NCBI RefSeq assembly: GCF_947623445.1
Contig: NC_135242.1
Location: 21,948,001 to 22,012,000, forward strand
Length of the DNA: 64,000 nucleotides
Direction: 5' to 3'
Origin: Clavelina lepadiformis
Lineage: Eukaryota > Chordata > Ascidiacea > Aplousobranchia > Clavelinidae
A program made the position numbers and the translations under genes. Within the stretch, counting starts at the first letter, position 1. Each line of letters opens with the position of its first letter. This document shows positions 14,720 through 27,207 of the stretch, in pieces. Below the pieces are notes generated by a model, which was not told the DNA's origin, did no database searches, and saw only the letters and a list, made by a program, of their open reading frames with translations.

Positions 14720-17700
14720 ATGGAGGTGAGAAGAGTTGAGTTGTTTTGAGCCTTGACACCATGCTTGTGATTAGCTGGATTTATTTCTGCTGCTCGGTTG
14801 TATCGATATTATATCAATGTCAGTTTAAAATGAAGTCTTTTTCTGTGTATATTTTTATTTCATATACATCAAGAAAATTTCTTTATTACCTATTACAACA
14901 ACTCTTACTAATATATATACTTGTTACAGTGTAATAATTTTCAAAATCCCTAACTACTAAGCCATCTGTTGGTAGTTGCTATTAGTGGTAATTTTCATCA
15001 AAAAGATGAAACATAAATGCATAAAAATGGAGTTTAACTGTTAGCAACTGCAGGGTTAATGTTTCAGAAAAATTAGTTTATTTTGCAGCATATCAGTTTT
15101 ACTAAATATAACAAAATATTTATTTGATGCTACGCAGTGTACTTTATGAAAAGAGCCATATTGCACTTGGACCCAATGATTAATGATCACACTTTATATA
15201 TTTTTCCAGGCAAATAATATCCCAAGTACATCTGCCAACAACAGCAATGATGATAGTCAAAGTAAGTAGTGATCAGCTTCTTCAGTGAATTTGTAATAGA
15301 CTGGAAATAATACACTGCTTTGTGGCGGCAATGTTTACAATTATAGTATTAATGTATTAATTATACCATTGAAATACAAATATTATAATTGCAATAAAAT
15401 CATGCAAAGGCATCATTATTATCCTACTACTGTTAAGTTACTAAATCTAAAATATTGAGTAAATAAGCCTATTTGTCTTCTTGACAGATTCCATAAACAT
15501 ACAGCAAAGTTCTGTCCACATTGGAGATACGTATCATCATACAGGTAAGCAGACATATCTACTTAACTTCAAAGATTGTATAAATTCACTGGAAAAAAAA
15601 AACAAATTTAACCAATACGCTGGTTAACTAATGTTTTATTTGAAGTGCTGGACCAACATTTTATACAGGGCTGGGATGATTAGACAAATTCCATTTTTAG
15701 TATTTCTATTTTTCATAACAATAAAGATCAGAGGCAACAAAGAACTGAATACCATTTGCAAGACCATCGCAGTGTTCGTATTGATCAACACATTCAAGGC
15801 CCGCTTCATACCGAGGATCAGCGCACTGTGCATTACCATGACAATCGTACCACTCATTATCACATGGAACAAACTACAAGTGTTCAGCCCAATGAACCAA
15901 GTCAATTGCCGAGCTCTGTGAATGATGAAGAACTATGTGAGTCCATAAAATGCTTGCGATAGTTTGCAGTTTATGATATCATACTATAGTTTGATAGATA
16001 GATGAATGCTAGTACATTGTACTTAGTCATAATGCAAACCACATTTGCATCAAATAGTCTTGCTGTTACTAGATAAGTTTTGACAATACCTCATAGATTA
16101 TTTACTTTTTACGAACTAGCACGTTAATTATCTGCTATCAGCCATAACATGTGTTATAAACTTTTAGTTGTATGTATGCTATTGCTACAGAAAAAGTTGA
16201 TTTATTATTTATAGTATATAAAGATTCTTTTTGCTTGTAATAGTGTGCACTTGTCCTTAAAAATAATTATGAATTGTTTCGGTCTGGTCTAAGGAGATTA
16301 GTTAAAGACTTGTAATGATAAGCTGAATCCAATATTGTTTACTTTTGTTATGAAGCTCTTTAGGTTACAAAGTTGCATATTATTTTTGACTTATTTTGAG
16401 AATTTTTAAATTACCTATTTTTCAACAATGTTATCTGCATTATTCTAATGATCACCACCTGACGGTCGATTTACATAATTTGATACCTTCACACTACCAA
16501 AATATTGCAGCCCAAAACTGGACCTGCAAAATTATGTGTGTTTAGAGTTACGCTATTAAACAGACAAGATGAATTGTGAGAAAAATTTCATTAAGATTTC
16601 AGCTTTCAGTTTAACTCTGTAATTTCAGCTAGGGGAGGTAAACTGCATTAAACTGGTCTAAATTTCATGATTTTCAAGACTACATAGCAAACATTGAAAG
16701 AAATATAATTTGTTGTGACGAGAACTGATGAAGTCTTAAATCGGTCGAATTAAGTTAACAATCATAGTATATTTGAGCAAGCCAATTTAGTTGGATTTTT
16801 AAAGTTAAGGCTAAAATATCACATGCACCGGCAAAATTAGTTGATATCCAAGCTTGTGATAAATCTGAAAGTGAAATTGGACTAAATTGTACATATGAAA
16901 TAGAATACAGATAAGCTGTATTTCACATGGCTAGTAACTTATAAACATGGTGACATGAAACTATCATTTTATGTACACATTGCGGCTTGGCATGGAATCA
17001 ACTAACATAACGAACAACCTCAGAGAACTTTCTACTGTTGTATTGTGAAATTTTAGTCAACTTCAACTTTGGGTATTGTCTGAATTTACGGATGGGTTGA
17101 GATGGTCTTAGTTTATTTATATTGTTTTTTGTCACTCATTGTCGTATTAAATGCAGAGAAAGGTAATCTACATAATTAGTATACTGTCAATGGATAGATC
17201 TCAGTTCTATTCCTTATTTTGCGTAACAATTAGCCGTTAGTATGTTGGCAATGAGCGCAACAAAATCTTCGAGACTAAAGAACAGGTTGGTGCTGTACTT
17301 CTAGACCAGTGGTTCTCAAAGTTTTTTTCCGATTCCTCCCTTACCAACCAAAACACCGTCAATCCCCCCCCTCCCCCAAACAATCACAAAAAAATAATTT
17401 CCAAAATTTTACACTACCTGAATATTGTCCCTGGATGATGTCTTTTGAAGATTTATCTCAAGAATAAAATTCAAAATTGCAAAAGAACGCTCTTACAAAA
17501 TAACCAAACAAATTTACAAACAAATCGTTGCTCATTGTTAGTGAGAATCGTTAGCCTCATGTTGGGAAGTTAATAAAGAAAATCGAGGAGAAAAGCGTGT
17601 GAGTTTTGCTCGAAGGTCTCCGCAAATATCGTGTGTTCCTCTTTTTTTCATCACTAGCTTACTAGTTAGTTCTATAAGTACCTTACTAACAATAAAGAGA

Positions 17701-20700
17701 AAACAATAGCCATTATGAACCAAACAGACACGTTTATAACGTCAGTCACTGCAATTAAGTAGCTTGTCCTCGCGCACTATTGTAGACATCTAAACAACCT
17801 CTTCGAGAAGATTTTTCTGTTACAAATAAAATTAAAGTTTTTTTCATATACAGTTTTTCCTCCCCAATTCCTCTAGAGAAAATTTCCTCCCTGGAATTAA
17901 AAATTCCCCCTTTAGTGAGCCAAGTGGCCCGGTTTGAGAAGCACTGTTCTAGACCTTACAGCTATCTACATCACATTAGGGCATCGCGGCTTTCCCTGCA
18001 AGCTGCTCTGTCTGCTCCCAACAGGCACATGGTCCATATGATTATGGAGCTTGTTTACAACCAGGGCTTTACCTTCACCACCAGTCATGGTCAGCGAAAC
18101 AGGCTAGAACAAGAACGGCATCCCAAAAGGATTGTACCCTTTATTTTTAACATCTATACCCAATTACCCATAATCTGTCAAACTTGTGTACTCGGTAAGG
18201 AAACAGTAGAAGGGACCTTTTTCCAGGACATGACTACCTTGTCGTCTTACCTCCATAAATGGTGATTGAAACTCAGCAAAACCAAAACAATATCAATAGC
18301 TTTTCACCTTAAAAACAAAGAAGCAAAACATGACCTTAAAGTTTGCTTCAACGGTTTGCCTGTGTCTTTCTGTCATTTCGGACCTTTTGCTGTCAACGTC
18401 ACTCATTCTTTCGCTTGTCCGGCAATGGAGCCATCCCACCTGCTCCAGTCAAAGCTGTCAGCTTCTGCAAATATGCAAGCCCAACGACTAAAATCAAGAC
18501 ACTAATATTTACCAGCCCCATTTAAGTTGCTAGAACAAATCAAGGGCTCAAACTTCTTTGCAGCTAATTGGGCGGACCATAAATGGTGTGTGGGGTGACA
18601 GCAAAGCCCAACTTCGCCAATTAACCACCGACGCCAACTCTCATTTCATCAAACTTTTACTATCCAGTTTGGCCTGGGTACGACTTAACTGCCAGCGGAC
18701 CGGGGCTGGACGTTGTTGTTCAAATTTGTACAAATGAAATGCGGTTTATGTGAATTCAAAATATCTCAAAGGAGTGAGAGATAGCGAGTTTATTTGTGAT
18801 TATTGTGTAAGGAAGTTGATGGGATGATCAAACACAAACACATACTTTGGTTTGTTTGTTGTTTTTCATTATTTGAAGTGTTTCTGTAAACAGTTTGTAT
18901 ACTTCATTTTCACCATTGAATTTTTGTTCTTTGATTCAACAGATCATAAATTGGAAGAAACTCTAAAAGACAGGGCCAAAATTCTTGCTTATGGTCCCTT
19001 GGAAATGCCAGTTGACCTCAATCAAAATATTGAAGCAGTTTCCCTTGAGATATCGCGACTACCTCTCCATGTTGTCGCTTTACAGGATTTAGGTCACTTC
19101 CATCGAAGAATAGATTTCTTATCGAGATTTTTTGTGAACAATCCTCACTCCAGTCATGTGTCCAGTAACAGCCTTAATCCAAACCAACTCTTTGTAGCTG
19201 CAAAGTTTTCTGCATCGCAAGAAGCCACCCAAAAGTTTGGTTCAGTAATGGGTCATGATCATGAGAAATATATTCAAACTTATGGCAACATTGTTGGAGT
19301 CATTGGACAAGCTGGTATTGGCAAATCTACTTTAACAAAGCTTCTGGTAAAAGCCATTCTTGAAGGAGACATGGATGTTCAGGCAAAATATATTTTCCAC
19401 ATTGCCTTTCGTGATGTCGATTTCACAACAAAATGCAATTTTTTTCAGTTTCTTATGACAAGCAGTTTATGTGATTGGGAGCACCATGATGCATCAGATA
19501 AAAAATTACTGAAACGTCTGAACCAGTGTGATGACGTTGTTCTGATTTTTGACGGCTTTGACGAAGCCATTATCACAAAACCGAAACATTGGGCATCAAA
19601 TATTTATCTAACAGGGCAAGCAACTGCTGAAACCTTCATCAAGAATATTATGTGTGGTAGGCTGCTACCACGAGCCAAGAAACTTTTCACTTCAAGGCCA
19701 AGGCAGTTTTATGAGCTGCATCATAATTACATTCCACGTTTTCTTGTCACTGTCTTAGGATTAAGTGAAGCCTCCCAGAAAGAACTATGCCAGAAAATTT
19801 GTGGTGAAAGAAGTGGCCAAGTTATCCAGTATTTGGATGACAATCCTGATATCTCAGCGTATTGTTATGTGCCAGTAAATTGCATTTTAACCATGCATTG
19901 CATCCACTCATGCATCATTGAGGGTGAAGAAGCCAGCTTGAAATCGATGACTAGCATCATGGCATTTGCTCTGGATGGATTTGTGAGGTCCGAACACATG
20001 CGTGGTCATGAAAGTGAAGTCTCTAAGCTTGCAGATTTAGCCTGGAATGGTTTCCAGAAACAAAAGATTGTCTTCAGTGAAGACGATTTAGCAGAAGTGA
20101 AAATCAGCACTAACACCTTGCATTCCTTCCTAAATACTTCTGTAAACTTTCATAGCAAATTGCGAGTTGGGGTGAAGATTCTAGATGGTGACAAGAGGAG
20201 CTATTTTGCGCACCTGATCTGGATGGAGTTCTTTGTTGCAGTAAAGATGATTTTTTTCATGACAACCAGAGAATTTCAACTTTGGGTAACCAAACTGGGT
20301 GAAAATAGATTTGAAGTTGTTGCAAAATTTGTTTATGGCTTTTGTGCTGAAGAAACATCAGAACGTTTAAGAAGAATTTTCTCTCTCAATGATGGTGGTA
20401 GTTTCTTTCAAAAAAAAGACATGTTGAAAGAGTTTTTGCTTCAATTTACACCCATTTGCTTTCACAGTGGTAGAAATTCTTCCGACTATTTAAGCATTTG
20501 TGGATGGCTGAAAGAAGCAAATTTACATGATTTCAATAATGCTGTGTCTTTTGTTTTGCCCAAACAACTTTCACTTTTCAATGCCGTTCTGCCGAGTGAT
20601 ATTTCAAATTTTCATTACCATCTTCGCTCAAACAATGACTACTGGGTGTTGACTGTGTCGCTAAATGCTACGTATTTAGAGGGTAGCTGTCATCGTATTT

Positions 20701-23700
20701 TTCATGAGATGGCTACAACAATGCAACAAAACACAAACATTAAGGTAAGATTCATGTAAGTCACATGTTACCTGGCATATCGGTGCTAATATGTATATGC
20801 ACATTTTGATTTCATATTAACTTACAACATATGATTTAAATATTAATTTATAACAGAGCTGTTTGCATAATATTTTTACGTATTGGATTTTTCATGTTTG
20901 AACTAATATTTTTATGTATTGGATCGTTAGCTTACATGTTTAGTGAAATTTTTGTTAGTTAGTTTACATGCTTTGATGAAATTTTTGTTTTTGTTACATT
21001 TTCAGATTGAAAGAGTAGACATTCCTGAAAGCAATATTTCAGATATGGATATGGAAGCGATGTGCAGATGTTTGCCTATAATAAGAACTATTTCGATATC
21101 TAAGTGTGTCATTACTCAGCAGCAAATGTCTAAACTGGGACAAAGCATTGGGCGTCTGGAAGCCCCAGTAAGCACATTTGTGAGATAAATTAAGTTAAAT
21201 ATTTGTTAGCATCATACATGGTTTTTATGCTGAAAAATATGTTAAGATGAGCATGAGAAAGCAGGTAACACATAATCGTTTATGGTGAACGCTTTTGAAA
21301 ATGATACTCAGTTATGATAAAATAATTTAAAGTTTTTAAAACTATAAACTCTACCATAGATGCCATAAGAATTATTAATTAAAATGATGCGCAATTTTTT
21401 TTACTGTAGATGGATGAGTTACGTCTGAGTGATATCCGTTTGGAAGACAGTAAAGCAAGAGATTTGTCAACATGTATTCACAATATAAAAACACTGAGTT
21501 TGGATGACGTTGGCATTTCCTTTGCTGGAATTGAGTTTTTGTCAAATGCAATTGAACTACTGACAGAACCAGTAGGAGTTTTTCAGCTATAGATTTGATC
21601 TTTTTATATGTTAGTAATAACTAATAAGTCAATAATGAATTGGAAAGTTAGTAATGTTGATAACTACTTGTGGAAAGTTAATAAGTTTTATTCATGTCAT
21701 GATGATTAGCGATAGCCATGTTATTAACCCAATTTTTGTGAGAAATGAAGATACAGTATATTATCTGTTTAGTTTACTATTTCCGTGGAGATACTTTTCT
21801 ATATATGCTATCAGTTTGATGAAGAATTTTGTTAATAAGAGAGTTTGCTTTTTACTACAGAGATTTTTCATGAAAACTGTCTTCAAGTTCTTTTAACTTC
21901 GAAATCATATGGGTGGTGCATATGTTTGAGTGATCATTAACATTTACCACATATCAAATATCCAGTTTTGCATATAAATTTGATGTCTTATGATTTTTAG
22001 ATGGATCATTTTAGCATCAACGGCAGAAAGTTTTATGATAATGAAGTTCAGTGCCTAACTAAATGCCTTGGAAATGTAAAAGTATTTTTCATGGGTAAAT
22101 CGGAAATGTCAACACGTGGATATGAAATATTATCTCAGGGAATCAAGAGTTTGTCCAAACAGGTATGTGAATTGGTTAAAGGTTCGGTAATCTGTGATAT
22201 TTAACCGCAATATCATACTCAAATCGCAGCTGGAATCGCATTGGAAATTTCACGTAAGATTCAAGCTGTACCCATAAACCAAAGATAGGCTTAGCCGATT
22301 CATTTCACATAAGTTGTTCTTATTTTTGTACAAATTGCTGAGCATGGTTAGGTCATTGTTGTCTAATGTCGAAATTATGATGGTGGCAATCTTTTCCGCC
22401 TTTTACCGGTTTCAACTTTAAGTTGAAAATAGCCATTAGGAAACAACAATACCCAAGTTCATTGGACATCATGTTTACGAAATTAGTAATTATAAAACAG
22501 TCAGACCTCGTTAATTGGGACTACTATGTTTCGTCACAAAATGTCGGTTTAGCAAGGTATCCGGATAATCACAATCAAAACTATAGCAGGGCGAAATTTT
22601 TCATGTCGGACCATACTATTGAACTGTGACTGCAGGCTCAAGGTACTTGAAATTCAAGCCTATTAGACAAGTCCTATGAGTGAGATTGCTGCTTTCATTG
22701 TGTGTAGATAATTGGCTATTGTTTTCGTCATCTACAAACGCACAAAAACTTGCATTCACAACCAATCTTTTTCACTGCACACCTCACCATCTGTTTATCG
22801 GATTTTTTTATATTGATGTACTGTCTATTACATCTGTTCCGAAACTACTGTGTTGGAGCCGTACGGCAGAGTTTCCGGATTAAAAGGGTAAAATGCATGA
22901 GAAGAAATTCACTCCCTGCAGTTTTGTGTCAGATAGTGGAGATTCCGGTTGTTTAGAGTTCGAACTAAAGGGGTCTGACTGTACACCACACAGTTCTTTT
23001 GCTGTTGATTAACTTGACTTATAAATTATTAATTCACGTTGGTTGATATCATAATTAAGATGTCCCATTCATACGCAAACTTGGTGTAACAATTCTAGCT
23101 GCTGTGGACCATGCTTAAAGTCTCAGAAAACCAAAGGAGACTCGAGAGCTTACCGCCTACAGCAGCTCTTGCTCATGTCTACTCCACCACCGAGTGCTTC
23201 GCACTTGTCTGTTATCACAGTAAACACAACCACCAAATTGACACTTTCATAAATGGCGTTTTGTGATTGGATGTCCACACTGCTGGACAATCTTCCCATC
23301 CTTGCGGGCATTTAACCTACTGGTCTTTTCGATGATAAAGCCATTCTTTCTCCCGCTTGTAGATGAACAAGGCTTCTATCAGCTCCATCGAAAACTTTTC
23401 CCCAGGGTAACGAATCAGGCTCGATGACTATAATCACGAAACCCATCCAGCTACACTGCAACCATTAGAGCAAGTTGAAAATTTAGACAACAGTTCGACT
23501 CGTTGGGTGGATCATATATGTAATGTGAAGCGGCAGGAAAGCCCTGCTAGACTTTACAGCTTTATCACCGATGTTACCTTCACAAGAGTAGCAACCCATA
23601 TATATGTCACATAGTGACATATTTTCTCTTGACTCAAATTAACTCAAGTTACCTTGTGACTGTCATATGGCAAAAAATGCAGCTTTAGGTACAAAGTCAA

Positions 23701-26700
23701 ATATTATTCTAAGAAATTACAATTTTCGAAAAAATATTCACCACGCTAATTCGGAAACAGCCACGATATTTTGACAACCAAGTTAACGCAAAGCATAGTA
23801 TAATAGCAGTAATTATAATCACAGTTTTAATTTGACTCGAATCTCAACTAAAATTGACTCGACTTGACTCAAGTTACAACTCAAATTGATTCGGTTTTAC
23901 TCAAATCAGAAAAAATGGTATGTTTGCAACACCGGTATAATACACCACCTGCAAGGGAGGTTAAGTGAGTATGTACAAACTTTACCTATTTTTGTTGCTT
24001 ACTTGAAACGTGCAATTCAAACTTGATTCAAACACCCCATCTTGCACATGGTTTTGACATTGTTCACATTCGACATGTGCCGTCACTTATGTCATAAATA
24101 GTGACAAGTTTGTTTTGTTTGCTTGAAAATGTCTTAAGGATGTATTTTGACAAGTATTTCTTAACCACTAAATGACCCTCAGTTTAAACTTACTATGTAA
24201 GGTGCATTTGTGTTTTTAGTTAGACATGCTAGCAATGCGTGATCAGTTAGGAGATGAAAGAGCGTATGCTTTATCATCATCCATCTGCAACATCAGGAAT
24301 CTTAATGTCAGTGAATGTTGTACCACAGCAAATGGAACAGCATTTTTATCTGAAGCAATTAAAAATCTTATTAAACCGGTAAGAACACATTCAGTTGTGG
24401 TAAACTTTTGTTTATGACCAACAATATTTTTACACATATCATAATTTTTTAGTAGTTGGAATCGTTTTTTAATGTGCATAATGCATGTTCTGTTGTGGCC
24501 TATTTTGTTTCATTACACATTTGTGAGTTACTTAAAATTCAAAATACAAAGTGTGGTAATATCTCTTTTCACGCAGTTGGAGACAGTATTCATCTACGAC
24601 AATAAACTTGGTAATGAAGGGGGTATATCATTGTCAAGATGCATTCATAACATTAAGAAGCTGTATGTGAATGAGTGTGGTTTGAAAGAAGAAGCAATCT
24701 TACATATTTCAAACGCCATTGCTGCTTTAAAACAACCGGTGATTTAAGTTATGAATTTTTTCTTGCTTGTGACCACTCCTAAATAAAGTTGGAACATTAT
24801 TTGATCTGAAATGGTTAAGGTGGAATATCTTAATTTGTCCCGAAACAACTTTGGTGACGAAGGAGCAGTTAATTTGTCGAAATGCATTCACAACATTAAG
24901 GGATCAAATCTTTCAGAATGTGGAATCACAAGTATTGGCATTAAAGCTTTGTCACTCTCTATTTGTAAGGCCTTACATCCGGTAAGTAAACGAAAGCATC
25001 ATTACCTAGTAAACACTCCACCAATTCATAAACAATAAACATAATACTACCCAGAAAGTGCTGCATATATAATTTGCTTTTGTAGACAAGTTATTTTACG
25101 CTTATCACAATTATAAAAGTTTCACTGCAAAAGTTTTTATTTATGCGCTGTTAACTATTTTCAGCTTGATAAGATTGATCTTGGCTTTAACAAGCTTGGT
25201 GATGCCGGTGCTTTGTCATTGTCAACATGTTTGCATAACATTAAAACTCTGAATGTTGCAAATTGCGGCATAAGCAAAGTTGGAATCAAAGCTCTTTCAA
25301 GCGCTATTATGAGCTTGCCTCATCCGGTACGATCATATCTATCTCTTTCTATGTACTGCACACTTATGTGAAATACAACTGCATGTTAATTGATTTTTCA
25401 TGAGTTCAAGAATAATAAATAAGGCTCTTTATCATTCCGAGAAATACTGGCCATCTAGAAAGATTAATCAATATTTTTGAAGTAATTAATGTATATTCGA
25501 ATCAATCTGTTGATGTATTTCTGATTTGACAATATATTTGGCATTATTATTCTCTTGAATAGGAAACATCACACACCACCCACTCACTCATTTGTAAAAT
25601 TGAACCATACTTTGAATGTTTTGTTGGTTACCCTTTCTTAAGGAGTTTTGTAAAGTTGGTATTTTCTAGTGATTATTATATGACATGTGCTATCATATAG
25701 CGTCATATTGTCATGAAATATTTTAATATTTTGATAGCTGGAAGAACTTTGGGTAAACTTCAATGAGTTTGGTGCAGAAGGTATTGCTTCATTGTCCCAA
25801 TGTCTTCACAAAATAAGAAGGTTACATGTCATGAGTTGCCACCTCACATCCAATGATATCAGTCCGTTATTCGAAGCTATAGGGCGCCTTTCAACACCAG
25901 TAAGAAAATTTTGCTAAAATTGCTTATTTTTTATTCATTTAAACCATTACGCATGTAAATTTGTCATAGAAATTGTTACTGACAAACTTCATGCCAATAC
26001 GTTTTCTTTGAAGCTGTTGGCCTATACATTAAAGAAGTTATAGATGGAATATATGTTTATAGATGGAATTTTTGACCGTGTCGCAAAACCCCTTGGGGGA
26101 TCAAGGCGCTTTTGCTTTGGTGGAATGTCTTCATAAAATAAAAAAAGTTAGATTGAGTTACTCCAAGATCAAGAAAGATGGAATAGCAGCTATCTCCACA
26201 GCAATCAAACGTCTGCCAAGACCTGTAAGAAGTTGTAGGTTATAGCTTATGTTAAGTGTGTTTACTTCTGGTTTGTAGCAGTTGCTTTTTTGTTACCTTA
26301 GGCAAGGCTAATGTTGGCAGCTGACATTAATTTAAGCTCAATGTGAACAATACTTGTTATGTGCATGAACTACAGTTGTTCGAATATTTACATAATGGAT
26401 TTTTAGTAAAAACTTTTCTGTTCCACCAGAAGAAAAGCTTTTAAATCATTTCTTTTCAAATCGAGTTAAAAGAAAATGGTAACATGCCATAACATATTTA
26501 AAAGAGGTCTATAAATACAAAACTGTTGTTATAATTAAATAACAAGGTTTGCATTAAAGCCTATACTCTGACATTTGTTATGTTTGAATGTTTTGTCCCA
26601 CGCTAAAACAGTTTGTAATTCTACTTAAAAGGAGTTATGCTTTGAATATACATTACTTAATAATGAGCGTCACTCTGCTAATTGAATTACAGCTGTTATG

Positions 26701-27207
26701 TATCTATCTACCTACTCAATAACTGAAATAACATCATATATTGATACTAATTTCGTAAACATGCCTTCCATGGTGACAAAATAAAGCTTTAAAGTGTTAG
26801 TGCAATATTTAGTAAAATAAGTCTCCCAATTTCTGATCGGAATCTACTGTAGTTTATTTAAAAGACTTAAGGCTTTTGTGCTCACATAAACCTCATTACG
26901 AGGTTGAATCAACCACTATACGGTTGACCAGAGTCGTTTGCGTATGGACTATGGATCAATCAACTCTGATTAAGTTTTAGCATTAGCTAAGTATTGGTAC
27001 AGTTTCTATGTTATACCATGTTTTGTTGTGGAGATAAGAAGTGGCTTATTTTATTTTGTACTTATTTTGACTGTGAACTTACTTATTTACTTTACTGCTA
27101 CTACTTTATTTACTTACTAATATACTTACTTATTTTGACATACTTCTAAATTATTGTTTCCAATTTTTCAGGAAAGACCGGATGTTTCTAACTATGATTC
27201 TCAATGA
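14720..27207 (+). CDS. NACHT-LRR (NLR) receptor with a His-rich, RHIM-like N-terminus
   Basis: Fifteen exons close in phase to 1205 residues: 14720-14725, 15210-15261, 15488-15544, 15727-15936, 18943-20744, 21006-21167, 21410-21571, 22001-22162, 24220-24378, 24577-24738, 24820-24981, 25165-25326, 25738-25899, 26063-26224, 27172-27207. The 6-bp first exon (ATGGAG) is the least certain. Residues 20-90 are rich in His, Gln and Arg and include INIQQSSVHIGDT, which resembles a RHIM. The NACHT ATPase has Walker A GQAGIGKST (230-238) and Walker B VVLIFDGFDEA (307-317). Nine phase-0 exons of 162 bp (one of 159) each encode about 54 residues of leucine-rich repeat, with a shared LGDEGA..LS.CIHNIK core. 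The protein should be a cytosolic pathogen sensor that oligomerises on nucleotide binding. No CARD, death or pyrin domain is seen. Donors after exons 7 (GTAGGA) and 10 (GTGATT) are weak. Confidence 0.88.
17225..18735 (+). mobile_element. Dead LINE fragment (Jockey/CR1-like RT), split by a MITE
   Basis: Conceptual translation in shifting frames matches a LINE reverse transcriptase of the Jockey/CR1 type. VGAVLLDLTA sits left of the MITE at 17307-17946. To the right come HMVHMIMELVYNQGFTFTT, KLSKTKTISIAFHLKNKEAK and the C-terminal SLAWVRLNCQRTGAGR. Several stops and frameshifts are present, and the YADD region is missing. The element lies in NLR intron 4 in the sense orientation. A second piece of the same family is at 23090-23590. 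The exact subclade is uncertain. Confidence 0.75.
17307..17946. mobile_element. hAT-type MITE, 640 bp, inserted in the LINE
   Basis: The ends CAGTGGTTCTCAAA and TTTGAGAAGCACTG are a classic hAT terminal inverted repeat. Perfect 8-bp duplications TTCTAGAC flank it (17299-17306 and 17947-17954). Removing the element and one duplication restores a continuous LINE reading from VLLDLTA into the next block, so it landed inside the LINE. No transposase frame is present. Confidence 0.93.
22498..22981. mobile_element. pogo/Tigger-like MITE, 484 bp
   Basis: It starts CAGTCAGACCTCGTTAAT and ends AAAGGGGTCTGACTG followed by TA. The sub-terminal blocks (AAAATGTCGGTTTAGC, GTTTCCGGATTAAA, GGTAAAATGCAT) match the larger element at 57837-58783. 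The left flank is AA rather than TA, so the target dinucleotide has decayed on one side. It lies in NLR intron 8 and has no ORF of note. Confidence 0.8.
23090..23590 (+). mobile_element. Second dead LINE fragment, C-terminal pol
   Basis: Broken frames show RAYRLQQLL, LDNLPILAGI, DDKAILSPA and then WADH-like and ARLYSFI blocks. These follow the order of the C-terminal region of the LINE reverse transcriptase at 17225-18735. It is sense-oriented in NLR intron 8, has multiple frameshifts, and is bounded on the right by another repeat. Confidence 0.65.
23591..23935. mobile_element. Probable hAT-like element with GACTCAAGT motifs
   Basis: The ends GTAGCAACCCATA and TGGTATGTTTGCAACACC form a loose inverted repeat. 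The interior carries several TTGACTCAAATT and CTTGACTCAAGTT motifs, shared with the larger composite at 42660-43810. No target duplication was confirmed. Confidence 0.4.
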
